Notes under the pieces: model-generated
Told to the model about the DNA's origin: nothing
What the model saw: only the letters and a program-made list of their open reading frames with translations
Databases searched by the model: none
Translations under genes and position numbers: made by a program
Part shown: one piece after another, positions 1 through 7,756 of the stretch
Numbering within the stretch: the first letter of the stretch is position 1
How the letters are laid out: the number at the start of each line of letters is the position of its first letter
Virus record (IMG/VR): IMGVR_UViG_3300028392_000011
Location: 1-39,082 of that record
Strand: one strand, 5' to 3'
DNA from: a virus
Length of the DNA stretch: 39,082 nt

Positions 1-127
1 TTACATTTCCGCTGATACGAATGCACATACAATGGCAATGAGACTAGCGTCGATGATCTCGGGGAAGAATCAAGCAGAGGTCGAGCTTAAGTTGAATGAT
101 GACCTGGGGTGGACTAGAGCCACGCTA
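1..127. repeat. Terminal direct repeat, left copy
   Basis: These 127 bases recur without a change at 38956-39082. An exact repeat of this odd length, cutting through a coding frame, is what an assembler leaves on a circular contig (overlap equal to a k-mer of 127). I read it as proof that the contig closes, not as a biological terminal repeat. The genome would then be circularly permuted or circular, with 38,955 unique bases. Confidence 0.93.
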
Positions 128-592
128 ACTAAAGGGGCGCACATTGTGTGGTCTTTTGACTCTAGTCCATCTCTTCAGGATATTGATGAAGAAGTACAAG
201 CGTTCGAAGAACTATGGGGTTGTCCACCTGTGTGTATTATTGTGGATAACTTGATGGATATTGCCACCGATGGTGGCGAAGAGTTTGCTAGTATGCGTGC
301 CATTATGAAAGAACTAAAGTTCTTAGCACGAGCAACCAACGCAGCAATCATAGTGCTACACCATACAAGTGAAGCAGTACCAGGCACACCGTGCCAACCA
401 CGCTCAGCATTACAAGGGAAGGTGGCTCAACTGCCTGCCTTAATCTGTACGCTGGGTGTAGTGGGTACGTCTATGGCTGTGGCACCAGTGAAGAATAGAT
501 ACGGTAGGGCTAACGCTAATGGCGAGAACCCTACGTGGCTAGCTTTCAACCCTGAATATATGTTCATCGACGATATACCGGAGAATGCATAA
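1..592 (+). CDS. DnaB/RecA-type replicative ATPase (3' part; gene starts at 38765)
   Basis: This is the C-terminal part of a gene that begins at 38765 and crosses the circle junction; joined, it encodes 260 residues in one frame. The Walker A motif (APGAGKSS, residues 43-50) is in the right-hand part. This part carries a Walker B-like strand (CIIVDNLMDI) and a sensor-like strand (IIVLHHTSE). It resembles the single-domain RecA/DnaB helicases common in phages, which move along DNA at the fork. No separate primase domain is fused. Its stop overlaps the next start (TAATG), so it is translationally coupled to the resolvase-like gene. A RecA-like recombinase is the main alternative; position beside primase and nuclease genes favours a helicase. 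Confidence 0.85.
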   Translation, partial: YISADTNAHTMAMRLASMISGKNQAEVELKLNDDLGWTRATLTKGAHIVWSFDSSPSLQDIDEEVQAFEELWGCPPVCIIVDNLMDIATDGGEEFASMRAIMKELKFLARATNAAIIVLHHTSEAVPGTPCQPRSALQGKVAQLPALICTLGVVGTSMAVAPVKNRYGRANANGENPTWLAFNPEYMFIDDIPENA

Positions 593-957
593 TGACAACT
601 AGAGCATCACACAAACAGAGAGGATCACGCTTTGAAGTTGAACTTAGAGACTGGTTTAGATCTCGTCAATACGATTCAGAAAGGCTTGCTCGCGCTGGCA
701 AAGACGATGAAGGGGATGTATCCGTCAAAGGATTCCTTGGCTTCATCGGAATTATTGAAGCCAAAGCCCCAGGCGCGGGCAACAAAATCGACCTCAGCGG
801 TTGGAGCAAAGAAGCCCGCACAGAAGCGAACAACTACACGAAAGCCCGTGGCTTAGACCAAGGGGCAGTACTACCAGCCATAGCAATAAAGGCAAGGGGT
901 AAATCTTTAGCTGATACTTATATAGTATTTAGGCTAGGTGATCTGTTCGATGAATGA
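592..957 (+). CDS. Holliday junction resolvase-like PD-(D/E)XK nuclease
   Basis: A 121-residue protein with the order of acidic residues expected of a PD-(D/E)XK nuclease of the archaeal Hjc type: Glu15 in the first helix (GSRFE), Asp42 in EGDV and Glu56-x-Lys58 in the strand GIIEAKA. Such enzymes cut branched DNA and could resolve recombination or packaging intermediates. Length is normal for the family. The start overlaps the helicase stop as TAATG, and the end overlaps the primase zinc-domain gene (ATG at 950), so the three are one transcript. Branched-DNA specificity is inferred from family and context; a general DNA nuclease is possible. Confidence 0.75.
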   Translation: MTTRASHKQRGSRFEVELRDWFRSRQYDSERLARAGKDDEGDVSVKGFLGFIGIIEAKAPGAGNKIDLSGWSKEARTEANNYTKARGLDQGAVLPAIAIKARGKSLADTYIVFRLGDLFDE

Positions 958-1315
958 CCTACCGTCAATTAAAGAAGTACTAGAACACTACGGTGCAAAG
1001 ATCAACCGTGACCACGGGCAAGTAAACTTGAAGTGTCCATTCCACAGTGACTCACACCAATCAGGTACAGCTAATCTTGATGACAATATTTTCATATGCT
1101 TTGCGTGTGGAATGAACGGCAACAGTATCCAAATCATAGCCAAACAAGAGGGGGTGAGCAACAGTGAAGCAAAACATTTCGCAAAGAAATTTGCTAGCAA
1201 CAGCAGCCCAGAAGTATTCAGTAAACATTTATCAGGCAGAAAATTACCTCAAGGACAGGGGCATCAGCCAGGAGGTGGCACGGCTGGCGCGATTAGGCGT
1301 AGTCGTGGAGCCTGA
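950..1315 (+). CDS. Primase, CHC2 zinc-binding domain protein
   Basis: The N-terminal half is a DnaG-type CHC2 zinc finger: Cys29, His32, Cys50 and Cys53 (CPFH ... CFAC), which in primases contacts the template. I chose ATG 950, which overlaps the previous stop, rather than GTG 938. After about residue 80 the sequence turns into low-complexity Gly/Pro/Arg-rich residues. There the reading frame overlaps the TOPRIM gene, which is in another frame and looks conserved, so the tail of this ORF is probably non-functional overprint. Together with the next gene it forms a two-polypeptide primase. A base deletion in the assembly could also explain the split. Confidence 0.8.
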   Translation: MNDLPSIKEVLEHYGAKINRDHGQVNLKCPFHSDSHQSGTANLDDNIFICFACGMNGNSIQIIAKQEGVSNSEAKHFAKKFASNSSPEVFSKHLSGRKLPQGQGHQPGGGTAGAIRRSRGA

Positions 1316-1790
1316 AGTAGGTCACGAGAACTTTGCTGGAAGGCTAGCCATCCCCTATATTACTAAGACTGGGGTAGTTGACATACGTTTCAGGTCACTG
1401 AACCCAGCAGTGGAACCCAAGTATATGGGCATCACTGGTATGGAAACAAAAATGTATAACGTATTAGACATCGAGAAGGCAGGTGATTGGATTGGAATAT
1501 GTGAAGGAGAAATTGATACCATCACCCTATCCCAATGCATCGGCATCCCCTGCATCGGGGTTCCGGGGGCGAATAGTTGGAAGAAACATTACAACAGATT
1601 ACTCGCTGACTTTGAACGGGTCTTTGTCTTTGCGGATGGAGATCAACCTGGGCAAGAGTTTGCCCGAAACCTTACACGAGAACTGCCAGTTACTATCGTG
1701 CAAATGCCTGACAATGAAGACGTTAACAGCGCATATATTAAATACGGTGCAGGGTTCATTAGAGAAAGAGCTGGTTTAAATGAAGCATAA
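1164..1790 (+). CDS. Primase TOPRIM catalytic domain protein
   Basis: 208 residues with a TOPRIM fold signature: Glu114 and Glu116 in GICEGEID, then VPGANSW, then the metal-binding pair Asp158/Asp160 in FVFADGDQPGQ. The N-terminal region (RLARLGVVVEPEVGHE, then GRLAIPY) is typical of phage DnaG-like primase cores. The protein begins with GTG at 1164, with a strong ribosome site (GAGGGGGTG) eight bases upstream, all inside the zinc-domain gene. The 152-base overlap is in a +1 frame relative to that gene. It would make RNA primers with the zinc protein and the helicase. No C-terminal helicase-binding domain is seen. Confidence 0.82.
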   Translation: MKQNISQRNLLATAAQKYSVNIYQAENYLKDRGISQEVARLARLGVVVEPEVGHENFAGRLAIPYITKTGVVDIRFRSLNPAVEPKYMGITGMETKMYNVLDIEKAGDWIGICEGEIDTITLSQCIGIPCIGVPGANSWKKHYNRLLADFERVFVFADGDQPGQEFARNLTRELPVTIVQMPDNEDVNSAYIKYGAGFIRERAGLNEA

Positions 1791-2130
1791 AAATTCAGAG
1801 ATCCCACCGTGTGATGAATGCGGTACAAGGTTTGAGAATAGTTTTGAAATGTCAGACCACCTATTAGAAGATGATGAAGAACCATTCAACCCTGGGTTAC
1901 TGTTACCCAATGGGTATCATCTTATGATGGGATCACTACTTAGATATTTTTATAACTGTTCAGACAATCCAGAAAATGTTAGACATACAGCAAACTCTAC
2001 TTACTATGCACTATGGTTAGCAGAGAACAGCCCTGACCTAGTAGATAAAACAATAGAAGAGATAATTGTATCTGCTGCAGTGAGGGACATTGATAAGAAC
2101 TTAAAGAACCTATTAGAGAATGGACAATGA
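1780..2130 (+). CDS. Zinc-finger protein of unknown function
   Basis: 116 residues, not assigned to a family. The start is a C2H2-like finger: CDECGTRF followed by ESDH-like spacing (Cys-x2-Cys about residues 11-14, then His near residue 27), then an acidic linker. The rest is predicted helical (residues 50-116) with no catalytic motif. It overlaps the TOPRIM gene by 11 bases and lies in the replication operon, so a role in replication or in regulating it is a reasonable guess, no more. Confidence 0.7.
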   Translation: MKHKNSEIPPCDECGTRFENSFEMSDHLLEDDEEPFNPGLLLPNGYHLMMGSLLRYFYNCSDNPENVRHTANSTYYALWLAENSPDLVDKTIEEIIVSAAVRDIDKNLKNLLENGQ

Positions 2131-2133
2131 ACT

Positions 2134-2505
2134 ATGGCAAGTTATCCACTGGCTACAGAATCACGGGTTCAAGACAGAAAAAGTATTGACACTAGAGGAC
2201 ACGTACGAGTTAAAGATAGTGATCCCCAGGTTCACGACTTCGAAACCAACGTCCGCAACCTGATGCTAGAACTGGGTGACTTGCTTATCCGAAAGCATTA
2301 CGACTACGGTCCTAAGAATATCAGCGACTCACCTTATGGTCCCATCCCTGGTCTTGTCACCCGAATATGGGACAAGCTGGCAAGGATCAGGAACCTGACC
2401 CAGAAGGAAATCAATCCTCTTAATGAATCCCTTGAGGATTCCTTCCTTGATACAGCCAACTATGCCATCATAGGTATGCTAGTCCTCCGTGGACAGTGGG
2501 ATTAA
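2134..2505 (+). CDS. DUF1599 (Nmad1) MazG-like protein
   Basis: 123 residues. The block KHYDYGPKNI, then GLVTRIWDKLARI, then NESLEDSFLDTANYA is the pattern of DUF1599, which relates to all-alpha MazG-type nucleotide pyrophosphohydrolases; the clustered Asp and Glu residues would bind metal. The family has also been named nucleotide modification associated domain 1 because it turns up in phages that alter their bases. Here it could clean up or shape the dNTP pool. It is the last gene of the plus-strand replication block, followed after 32 bases by a terminator. Substrate is unknown. The first 35 residues are poorly conserved-looking and the true start could be further in. Confidence 0.72.
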   Translation: MASYPLATESRVQDRKSIDTRGHVRVKDSDPQVHDFETNVRNLMLELGDLLIRKHYDYGPKNISDSPYGPIPGLVTRIWDKLARIRNLTQKEINPLNESLEDSFLDTANYAIIGMLVLRGQWD

Positions 2506-2537
2506 AACCCACCATATGACGAGAATGAACGACAAAA

Positions 2538-2574
2538 AACCCCGGCACCTAGTAACTTCACTAGGACCGGGGTT
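2538..2574. terminator. Bidirectional intrinsic terminator between convergent blocks
   Basis: A hairpin with outer stem AACCCCGG / CCGGGGTT and inner stem CCTAGT / ACTAGG around a 6-base loop. Read on the minus strand it is followed by a run of six T (from 2539 down to 2534), ending the late virion/lysis transcript; on the plus strand it ends the replication transcript less strongly (GGTTTAAG). It sits exactly between the two convergent gene blocks. Confidence 0.88.
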
Positions 2575-2587
2575 TAAGTCGCTCTAT

Positions 2588-2602
2588 GCCCCCTTCAGGG
2601 GC
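2588..2602. other. Small hairpin next to the terminator
   Basis: GCCCC / GGGGC stem with a 5-base loop (CTTCA), 13 bases from the main terminator and just after the holin-like stop codon. It has no T run, so it may only protect the 3' end of the late mRNA or help the neighbouring terminator. Confidence 0.5.
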
Positions 2603-2611
2603 GTTTAAAGA

Positions 2612-2806
2612 CTACTTCTTGGGGACACCAAGGCCATAATCTTTAGCCTTAGGATCAAGGGCCTTCAGCAGAGGGCCAGCAACAGCCGCTAAACCAGCAG
2701 CAGCCAAAGCCTTCGGGTTAGTATTGCCAGATAAATACATTGCCATCACCGTAGCCATAGCAGCACGGAAATAGGACATCAACATAGCCTGTAACTTCGG
2801 GTTCAT
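2612..2806 (-). CDS. Holin-like small membrane protein
   Basis: 64 residues with two hydrophobic stretches (about residues 7-25, including AAMATVMAMYL, and about 33-50, including AAAGLAAVAGPLL) and a charged C-terminus ending in two lysines. This is the size and layout of small phage holins, which make lesions in the cell membrane so the lysin can reach the wall. It begins directly after the lysin stop and is the last gene of the late block. I see no family signature strong enough to name a class; an r1t-type holin is the nearest in look. Confidence 0.62.
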   Translation of the reverse strand: MNPKLQAMLMSYFRAAMATVMAMYLSGNTNPKALAAAGLAAVAGPLLKALDPKAKDYGLGVPKK

Positions 2807-3280
2807 TTACTCACTCCATTTTGGTCGGACAACAACCCTCACGGTTGAGGGATTGCGATGCTTGTAATAAACGCCGTCCCCGTTGGCCTGTGAGCCAGCC
2901 CCGTCCTCGCAGGTATTCCCCTCCACAGTGTTAATCAAATGCGTATTCTTATCTACTGGGCCCAAGGCAAACCCTACGTGCACAGCCTTGCCTTCCTTGT
3001 GGAAATCGAAGAGCAAGATATCCCCAGCCTCAACCTTATCCACAGGAACAGTCATCTTATTCTTTACTGCCCAGGCTTCCATAGCCTCACAACCAGCAGT
3101 ACGAGTCACCAAATCCTTAGCTTTACCAGCAGACATACACCACATTACGAACATCATACACCACGGATTATTATCCAAACCAAACCATTTCCCAAAAAGT
3201 GTTTGATTGTTCGGTCCCTCTTTATATTTCTCATCCGCGTGCTTACGTGCATACTTCAACACATTGTCTGCTTGACTCAT
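2807..3280 (-). CDS. CHAP-domain endolysin
   Basis: 157 residues forming a single CHAP (NlpC/P60-like) cysteine amidase or endopeptidase. Cys41 in NPWCMMFV is the nucleophile, His101 in AVHVGFAL the base, and Glu120/Asn122 in TVEGNT the third polar site; AGDILLFDF is the usual CHAP strand before the histidine. It would cut peptidoglycan peptides or the amide to muramic acid. There is no wall-binding domain and no signal peptide, so release depends on the holin next door. The start codon overlaps the stop of the 38-residue ORF upstream (ATGA). Confidence 0.88.
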   Translation of the reverse strand: MSQADNVLKYARKHADEKYKEGPNNQTLFGKWFGLDNNPWCMMFVMWCMSAGKAKDLVTRTAGCEAMEAWAVKNKMTVPVDKVEAGDILLFDFHKEGKAVHVGFALGPVDKNTHLINTVEGNTCEDGAGSQANGDGVYYKHRNPSTVRVVVRPKWSE

Positions 3281-3393
3281 ATTAATAACCCACCCTCTGA
3301 TTCATCTTCATCATCGTCCAACCAACTAATATCAAGTTCAGGGAAATCAACACCCAAAGGAATAACTTCACTAGGACCAAAACCAAAACTCAT
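3277..3393 (-). CDS. Tiny acidic protein, coupled on both sides
   Basis: A 38-residue ORF. It starts MSFGFGPSEV and ends in an acidic run (WLDDDEDESEGG) followed by GLLI. Its ATG overlaps the stop of the gene before it, and its stop overlaps the lysin ATG, both as ATGA. The ribosome site (GGTAGGGAA) lies in the upstream gene. Two coupled overlaps make it very likely translated. Function unknown; the place between a membrane protein and the lysin suggests a lysis accessory. Sixteen bases inside it are shared with the late terminator (see findings). Confidence 0.7.
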   Translation of the reverse strand: MSFGFGPSEVIPLGVDFPELDISWLDDDEDESEGGLLI

Positions 3394-3584
3394 TTCCCTA
3401 CCAACAATCTATAGATTTCATCAACACGAGTCTCAAGACGATTCACCTTATCCATCATAGAAGCACCACCATTAGGTTTAAGTTCAGACAAATAATGTTT
3501 CACCAACCATTTAATACTCATAGCAACACAAGAAACAATAGTAAGAATAGAAACAAGAAGGGCAGCCCAATCAACAGCACTCAT
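3390..3584 (-). CDS. Small membrane protein with coiled-coil tail
   Basis: 64 residues: one transmembrane helix near the N-terminus (about residues 8-25, AALLVSILTIVSCVAM), a basic stretch (IKWLVKH), then an amphipathic helix with heptad character (MDKVNRLETRVDEIYRLL). The layout is common in lysis cassettes, where such proteins act as holin partners or spanin-like parts. It overlaps the tail gene before it and the tiny acidic ORF after it by 4 bases each. Naming it a holin would be a guess, since another holin-like gene follows the lysin. Confidence 0.65.
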   Translation of the reverse strand: MSAVDWAALLVSILTIVSCVAMSIKWLVKHYLSELKPNGGASMMDKVNRLETRVDEIYRLLVGK

Positions 3585-5548
3585 ACTGTCTTCACCGTAA
3601 TCTCAATAACGCCACCGAAACCATCAAACCTACGGTCAGGTGGACTCATACGAGTAAACGTAGTTTCTTCAATAACAACCTGCAATGTTTCACCAGTAGT
3701 AAGATCCTGAAAAGTAAGAACATCACCACTTCTTTCAATGTCTTCCAACAATTGAATGCGAGCATAAGCTCGCCCCTCATAACCAACAACAACATTGAAA
3801 CGATCAGTCTCAGCATCATAACACCACACAGGGAACTTAATGACACGTTGCCGTGGTGTAGCAATAGTTGCTTTAGCTTGATAGCCACGGAATGTAGGAC
3901 CAGTACTAGTCGTAGTGCTGTCTCGTTCTAAAGTAAACTTATATGCAAGAGATTCCTGTGCCACCGCTGGGGTAGAAGTAGTTACCTCTACAGCAGGAAC
4001 ACCAGAGTTGTAAGTGATATGATCATAAACTGTTTCAACACCAGCAGTACTAGTAGCAACAGAGGACATAGTAAAATTACCTGCAGTAAACGTACCACGA
4101 GCAACAAGGCGTTTAAAGTTTTTAGGTTCAAGAGTATTGAAACGAATCTTGCCCGTAGTAATATATCCTGAAGTAGCAAGAACAGTTGCAGATTGTATAG
4201 CAATACCATTGCTACCCGATGTAGTAAATACTAGTTGATCAGTATCACCAACGAAACAAATAGATGTAGCATAACCTGTTGCTGTACTCAAAAAAGTATC
4301 AGTAGCTGAAGGATACCTGCGGGTAGAAAGATAGTAAGAGTTAGCTGTTGTAGTTATTTCTTCAGCAAGATTGATACGATAACATCCAGCATATCCACCA
4401 ACGCTTCCTGCTACATAAATAAAAGTATCACGAGCAGCAAAATCATAACCCACATTGCTTGCCTCAACACTTAACGGACCATATGTGAGACTACCATCAT
4501 TGGCTAAGGTTGCAGTACGTACACCTTTATTGGTACCTATAATAAGAAAGTTAAGATAGCCATAGATACCATTAATGATTTCACCAAAAGGTAAAGCAGC
4601 AGCAGTGACAGCACTAGTAAGAACTGGCATAGAACCAGAGCCAGGTATTGTGAACTTATATATTGTTGAATGAAGTCCAGCATAACCAGAAACGTAGACA
4701 GCATTCTCACCTTCAGTAATACTATTCCATTTCCACGAAGGATTAGGATGTGTGTAAACTGGGGTGGGGAGAGTGTTATAAGTACCACGAGGTCCAGTCA
4801 ACTCATATACAGAGTTACCGATACCAGCAACAAGGCGTTGCTTGACCCAACCTAAACGCACATTAGAATTACCTGTATTATAGTATTGAGTCCAAGAAGA
4901 ACCAGAATTATTGATAGGACCATAATAAATACGAGTAGCATCTGCAACATAAAGGTAAGTACCATCAGTAATAACATCAAGAATATTACCCAACCCAGCT
5001 GGTGCATATGTAGTGATAGTGGTACCTGCAGCATTTAAAGATTTAATTGTAGTGCTACCAGGAATCCAAGCAATAACAACATCAGTAGAATCAGACTTAG
5101 CTGCAATAGTTTTATATATACCAGTAGTATAACCAGTCATATTGGCTGTCTCTTTAAGGAGAGTCACCTGACCCTTGGTCCATACATCAACATTTTGTGA
5201 ATCATTAAACCTGTTAAGTACTGTTTCACCAGCAGAAGGGTCATAAAATTTTATGCCAGTACCGTGATGGAAGGATGATTGGGAACGTAACCAAAAACCT
5301 GTTAAAGATTGTTCGCCTGGTTCTGCACCAATATCTGATTGGTCTTTACGAAATGGTGCTGTTTGGCGTATGTATGGTCGTGTATCGTTGATAGCAAAAA
5401 AGAATGGTAATCCACCTACTGCTATATCAAATGATTCGGTAGTGTTTTGCCAGATGGATGTGGATGATACGATACCGAGGTCGACGGCAATGGAGCGACC
5501 GTATCCTGATGTGTCTCCACGACCTTCGGTAATGTCACGACCAGTCAC
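3581..5548 (-). CDS. Large tail/adhesion protein, beta-propeller-like
   Basis: 655 residues, rich in Thr, Ser, Gly and Val, with repeated beta-strand blocks of the kind seen in propellers: GNILDVITDGTYLYVADATR, then NAVYVSGYAGL, then NFLIIGTNKGVRTA, then FIYVAGSVGG. The N-terminus (DITEGRGDTSGYGRSI) may anchor it to the virion, and the last 60 residues (VYEG/RIQLLEDIE region) form another strand-rich domain. Minor tail proteins of this look are common at the distal end of actinophage tail modules and probably touch the cell surface. It has no visible enzymatic motif. The gene closes the structural block before lysis genes. Confidence 0.68.
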   Translation of the reverse strand: MTGRDITEGRGDTSGYGRSIAVDLGIVSSTSIWQNTTESFDIAVGGLPFFFAINDTRPYIRQTAPFRKDQSDIGAEPGEQSLTGFWLRSQSSFHHGTGIKFYDPSAGETVLNRFNDSQNVDVWTKGQVTLLKETANMTGYTTGIYKTIAAKSDSTDVVIAWIPGSTTIKSLNAAGTTITTYAPAGLGNILDVITDGTYLYVADATRIYYGPINNSGSSWTQYYNTGNSNVRLGWVKQRLVAGIGNSVYELTGPRGTYNTLPTPVYTHPNPSWKWNSITEGENAVYVSGYAGLHSTIYKFTIPGSGSMPVLTSAVTAAALPFGEIINGIYGYLNFLIIGTNKGVRTATLANDGSLTYGPLSVEASNVGYDFAARDTFIYVAGSVGGYAGCYRINLAEEITTTANSYYLSTRRYPSATDTFLSTATGYATSICFVGDTDQLVFTTSGSNGIAIQSATVLATSGYITTGKIRFNTLEPKNFKRLVARGTFTAGNFTMSSVATSTAGVETVYDHITYNSGVPAVEVTTSTPAVAQESLAYKFTLERDSTTTSTGPTFRGYQAKATIATPRQRVIKFPVWCYDAETDRFNVVVGYEGRAYARIQLLEDIERSGDVLTFQDLTTGETLQVVIEETTFTRMSPPDRRFDGFGGVIEITVKTV

Positions 5549-5575
5549 GGGCTACTCCTTATGGTTGAAATAAAA

Positions 5576-5800
5576 TTAGAGTGCAGCAATCTCTTCAGCA
5601 GTCAAACCTAGTGCAGCCAGTTTAGCGTTAGCGGATGCTTTAGCTTCAGCCTTTGCTGTTTCAGCGGCTTCACGTTCTGCTTGTTGTGTAGCGTAAGCAA
5701 TAGCGTCTAGTTCTTGTTGTTCTAGTTCAGCATCTGTGAGGATGTGTTCTATGATTTCTCCTGTGGAACAATTTACTTCGATGCGTGTTTGTTGAGTCAT
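5576..5800 (-). CDS. Small coiled-coil protein, possible fibre chaperone
   Basis: 74 residues. After a short strand (RIEVNCSTGEIIEH) the rest is one helix rich in Ala, Glu and Lys (about residues 22-70), with AKAEAKASANAKLAALGL. Short helical proteins encoded directly after tail fibres often help fibres trimerise or attach, which is the likely role here by position. It has a strong ribosome site (AAGGAG) and follows the glycine-rich fibre gene by 9 bases. Confidence 0.62.
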   Translation of the reverse strand: MTQQTRIEVNCSTGEIIEHILTDAELEQQELDAIAYATQQAEREAAETAKAEAKASANAKLAALGLTAEEIAAL

Positions 5801-5809
5801 TGTTTCTCC

Positions 5810-7189
5810 TTATAATTTATATCGAATAATGATAACACCGGAACCGCCAGCACCACCAGCGCCGTAGTTTGCTCCGCCACCACCCGAACCCGTATTAACG
5901 GTGCCTGCGGTACCAGGAACTCCTGAACTGTTTGAGCCAGAACCAGTCCCCCCGCCTCCAGAGCCACCAGCGCCAGGTGAAGTGTTCGAAATGCCTGCAT
6001 ACGTACCTGCTCCACCGCCACCACCGCCAGCAATATATCCTGAAACTCCAAGTCCCGTTGCATTCATCCAAGATGAATAAGTATTTATTCCATTTCCACC
6101 AGCGCCGCCACCGACGGAATTTGCGTCTGTACCGGCAACGCTCGAACCACCGCCACCTCCAGCACCAAAGTAAACATAAGTTCCATCGTTGTATCCTCGT
6201 CCGCCAGCAAAACCTTGACCACTTGTTCCAGTTCCACCAGCAATATATCCACCAACAACTGCGCCATCTCCACCACCACCAGAACCACCACTACTTGCGT
6301 CCGCGCCGCTACCTCCGCGACCGCCACCTACTGCTGCAGTTAAAGATAATGTGCCGGCAGTGATGTTTGAGTTAGTTCCATTGACTGTAGATGCCCCGCC
6401 TGCACCAATGGTTGTAGTGTATGAAGTTCCACTAGCAAATGATTGTGATGCTGTGTAAACAAGACCACCCGCACCACCGCCGCCACCACCACGGTTTCCT
6501 CTTGTACCTCCGCCTCCGCCACCGGCAACCACCAAAACATCAGCAGTCAAAGCACGCTTAGGAACAAACGCACCTGTAGAAATAAATGCGTGATACCAGT
6601 ATGTTCCATCATTAACAATAATGTCACCACCTTGTGCTTGTGGTGTAGGTGATGCAGGAACACTACTAGTAGTAACACCATAAAGGGAAAACGTGGAGTA
6701 TTGATTCCACGCCGTACCACCACCAACAGTAATAACAAGAGAAGTAATGGCTGCAACATTTGACCACAAGCCTGCACCCAATCCCATCCAGGCTTCTGTA
6801 ATACTATTTTCCCCAACTCCATCAAATGATGCAGACTTATAATTGCTTCCAGCATAATTAGGAAGGTAATATTCAGCATTACTAAAAGCACTGGCAATAG
6901 CAGCATTGGAATCTACTCCACCAAGTCCATACAAACTTGTTGTATCTGTAGTAGCAGTAGCAGTAGTTCCATCACCATAAAGAATACGATTTGTATATGA
7001 ACTAGATGACCCATTAACTTTTAATACTATTGAATCTACTATAGGAGCGCCAGTGCGATTACTTCTTGCACTTACTTTTAAGCAAAGGTCAGTGTAAGTA
7101 GCAGGGATAGAACTAAAAGTAACAGACGTAGTACCAGCAGAACCCACAGTAATTTTTTGTATCAGTGTATGTGTACCTACTGCACCCAT
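5810..7189 (-). CDS. Glycine-rich tail fibre with fibre-module N-terminus
   Basis: 459 residues in two parts. Residues 1 to about 175 repeat the fold of the two proteins encoded just upstream (shared block TFSSIPATYTDL, ending FSLYGV). A linker VNDGTYWYHAF leads to a glycine-rich domain (residues 215-459) with runs of GGGGGG, strands such as ADVLVVAGGG and the closing GGSGVIIIRY. Glycine-rich domains of this kind are used by phages as host-binding tips. The second glycine-rich protein at 8694-9590 has the same domain, so the two probably bind related receptors. The very biased composition reflects the domain, not a repeat artefact. Confidence 0.72.
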   Translation of the reverse strand: MGAVGTHTLIQKITVGSAGTTSVTFSSIPATYTDLCLKVSARSNRTGAPIVDSIVLKVNGSSSSYTNRILYGDGTTATATTDTTSLYGLGGVDSNAAIASAFSNAEYYLPNYAGSNYKSASFDGVGENSITEAWMGLGAGLWSNVAAITSLVITVGGGTAWNQYSTFSLYGVTTSSVPASPTPQAQGGDIIVNDGTYWYHAFISTGAFVPKRALTADVLVVAGGGGGGTRGNRGGGGGGAGGLVYTASQSFASGTSYTTTIGAGGASTVNGTNSNITAGTLSLTAAVGGGRGGSGADASSGGSGGGGDGAVVGGYIAGGTGTSGQGFAGGRGYNDGTYVYFGAGGGGGSSVAGTDANSVGGGAGGNGINTYSSWMNATGLGVSGYIAGGGGGGAGTYAGISNTSPGAGGSGGGGTGSGSNSSGVPGTAGTVNTGSGGGGANYGAGGAGGSGVIIIRYKL

Positions 7190-7756
7190 TTAACCAGCCG
7201 CCTTAATTCCATAAAGATTAAATGTAGAACCAGTAACAAAGTTACCACTATTAGAACAAGTAAAAGAAATAGAATTAATAACAGCAGTAGATTCCCAATT
7301 ACCAACTCCTAACGCTAATCCATCACTGGCAGACAAATTTGATGAACTACTAATTCTAGTTAAAACAGTTTTCCAAGTAGAATTATTTGAATAGTTTAAT
7401 ACATTAACAATGTAAGGAGAAAAAATACCGGAAGTGTGGTCAGGTGTAGTTATACCACCAAAGTTAAATAAATTTTGACTTGATTGTTTATCACCATTAA
7501 TAGTATTTGAAGTAGTATTTCTAAAATACATAGTACTAAATGCATAATTAGCACCAGTGTCACCATTGAGTTGAATAGTTGTAAAGTTCATATGATTGTA
7601 TGTAACAGTATCTGACCTAAAAGAACCTACCATTACTAAATCGGTGTATGAATTAGGGATATTGCTAAAAGTATATGAAGCCTGTGCAGTACCAACAGTA
7701 TATGTAGCAATAGGAATATATGTACTAGCATTACCAGTAGTAGAAGTAACACCCAT
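7190..7756 (-). CDS. Fibre module protein (paralogue 1)
   Basis: 188 residues, mainly beta strands. Shares with its two neighbours the pattern S-Y-TFSNIPNSYTDLVMVG near residue 30 and a C-terminal block FTCSNSGNFVTGSTFNLYGIK. The same module forms the N-terminal part of the 459-residue fibre. It is probably a trimeric jelly-roll-like domain of the fibre or baseplate. The stop codon is directly followed by the next ATG (TAAATG). No enzymatic motif. Confidence 0.65.
   Translation of the reverse strand: MGVTSTTGNASTYIPIATYTVGTAQASYTFSNIPNSYTDLVMVGSFRSDTVTYNHMNFTTIQLNGDTGANYAFSTMYFRNTTSNTINGDKQSSQNLFNFGGITTPDHTSGIFSPYIVNVLNYSNNSTWKTVLTRISSSSNLSASDGLALGVGNWESTAVINSISFTCSNSGNFVTGSTFNLYGIKAAG

Noticed and set aside
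1164-1200. Programmed frameshift at A AAT TTG in the primase overlap
   Set aside because: The heptamer is in phase with the TOPRIM frame and would shift out of it, not into it.
5830-6530. Minisatellite or CRISPR-like repeat
   Set aside because: The recurring CCACCACCGCC-type text encodes the glycine runs of the fibre; there are no regular spacers.
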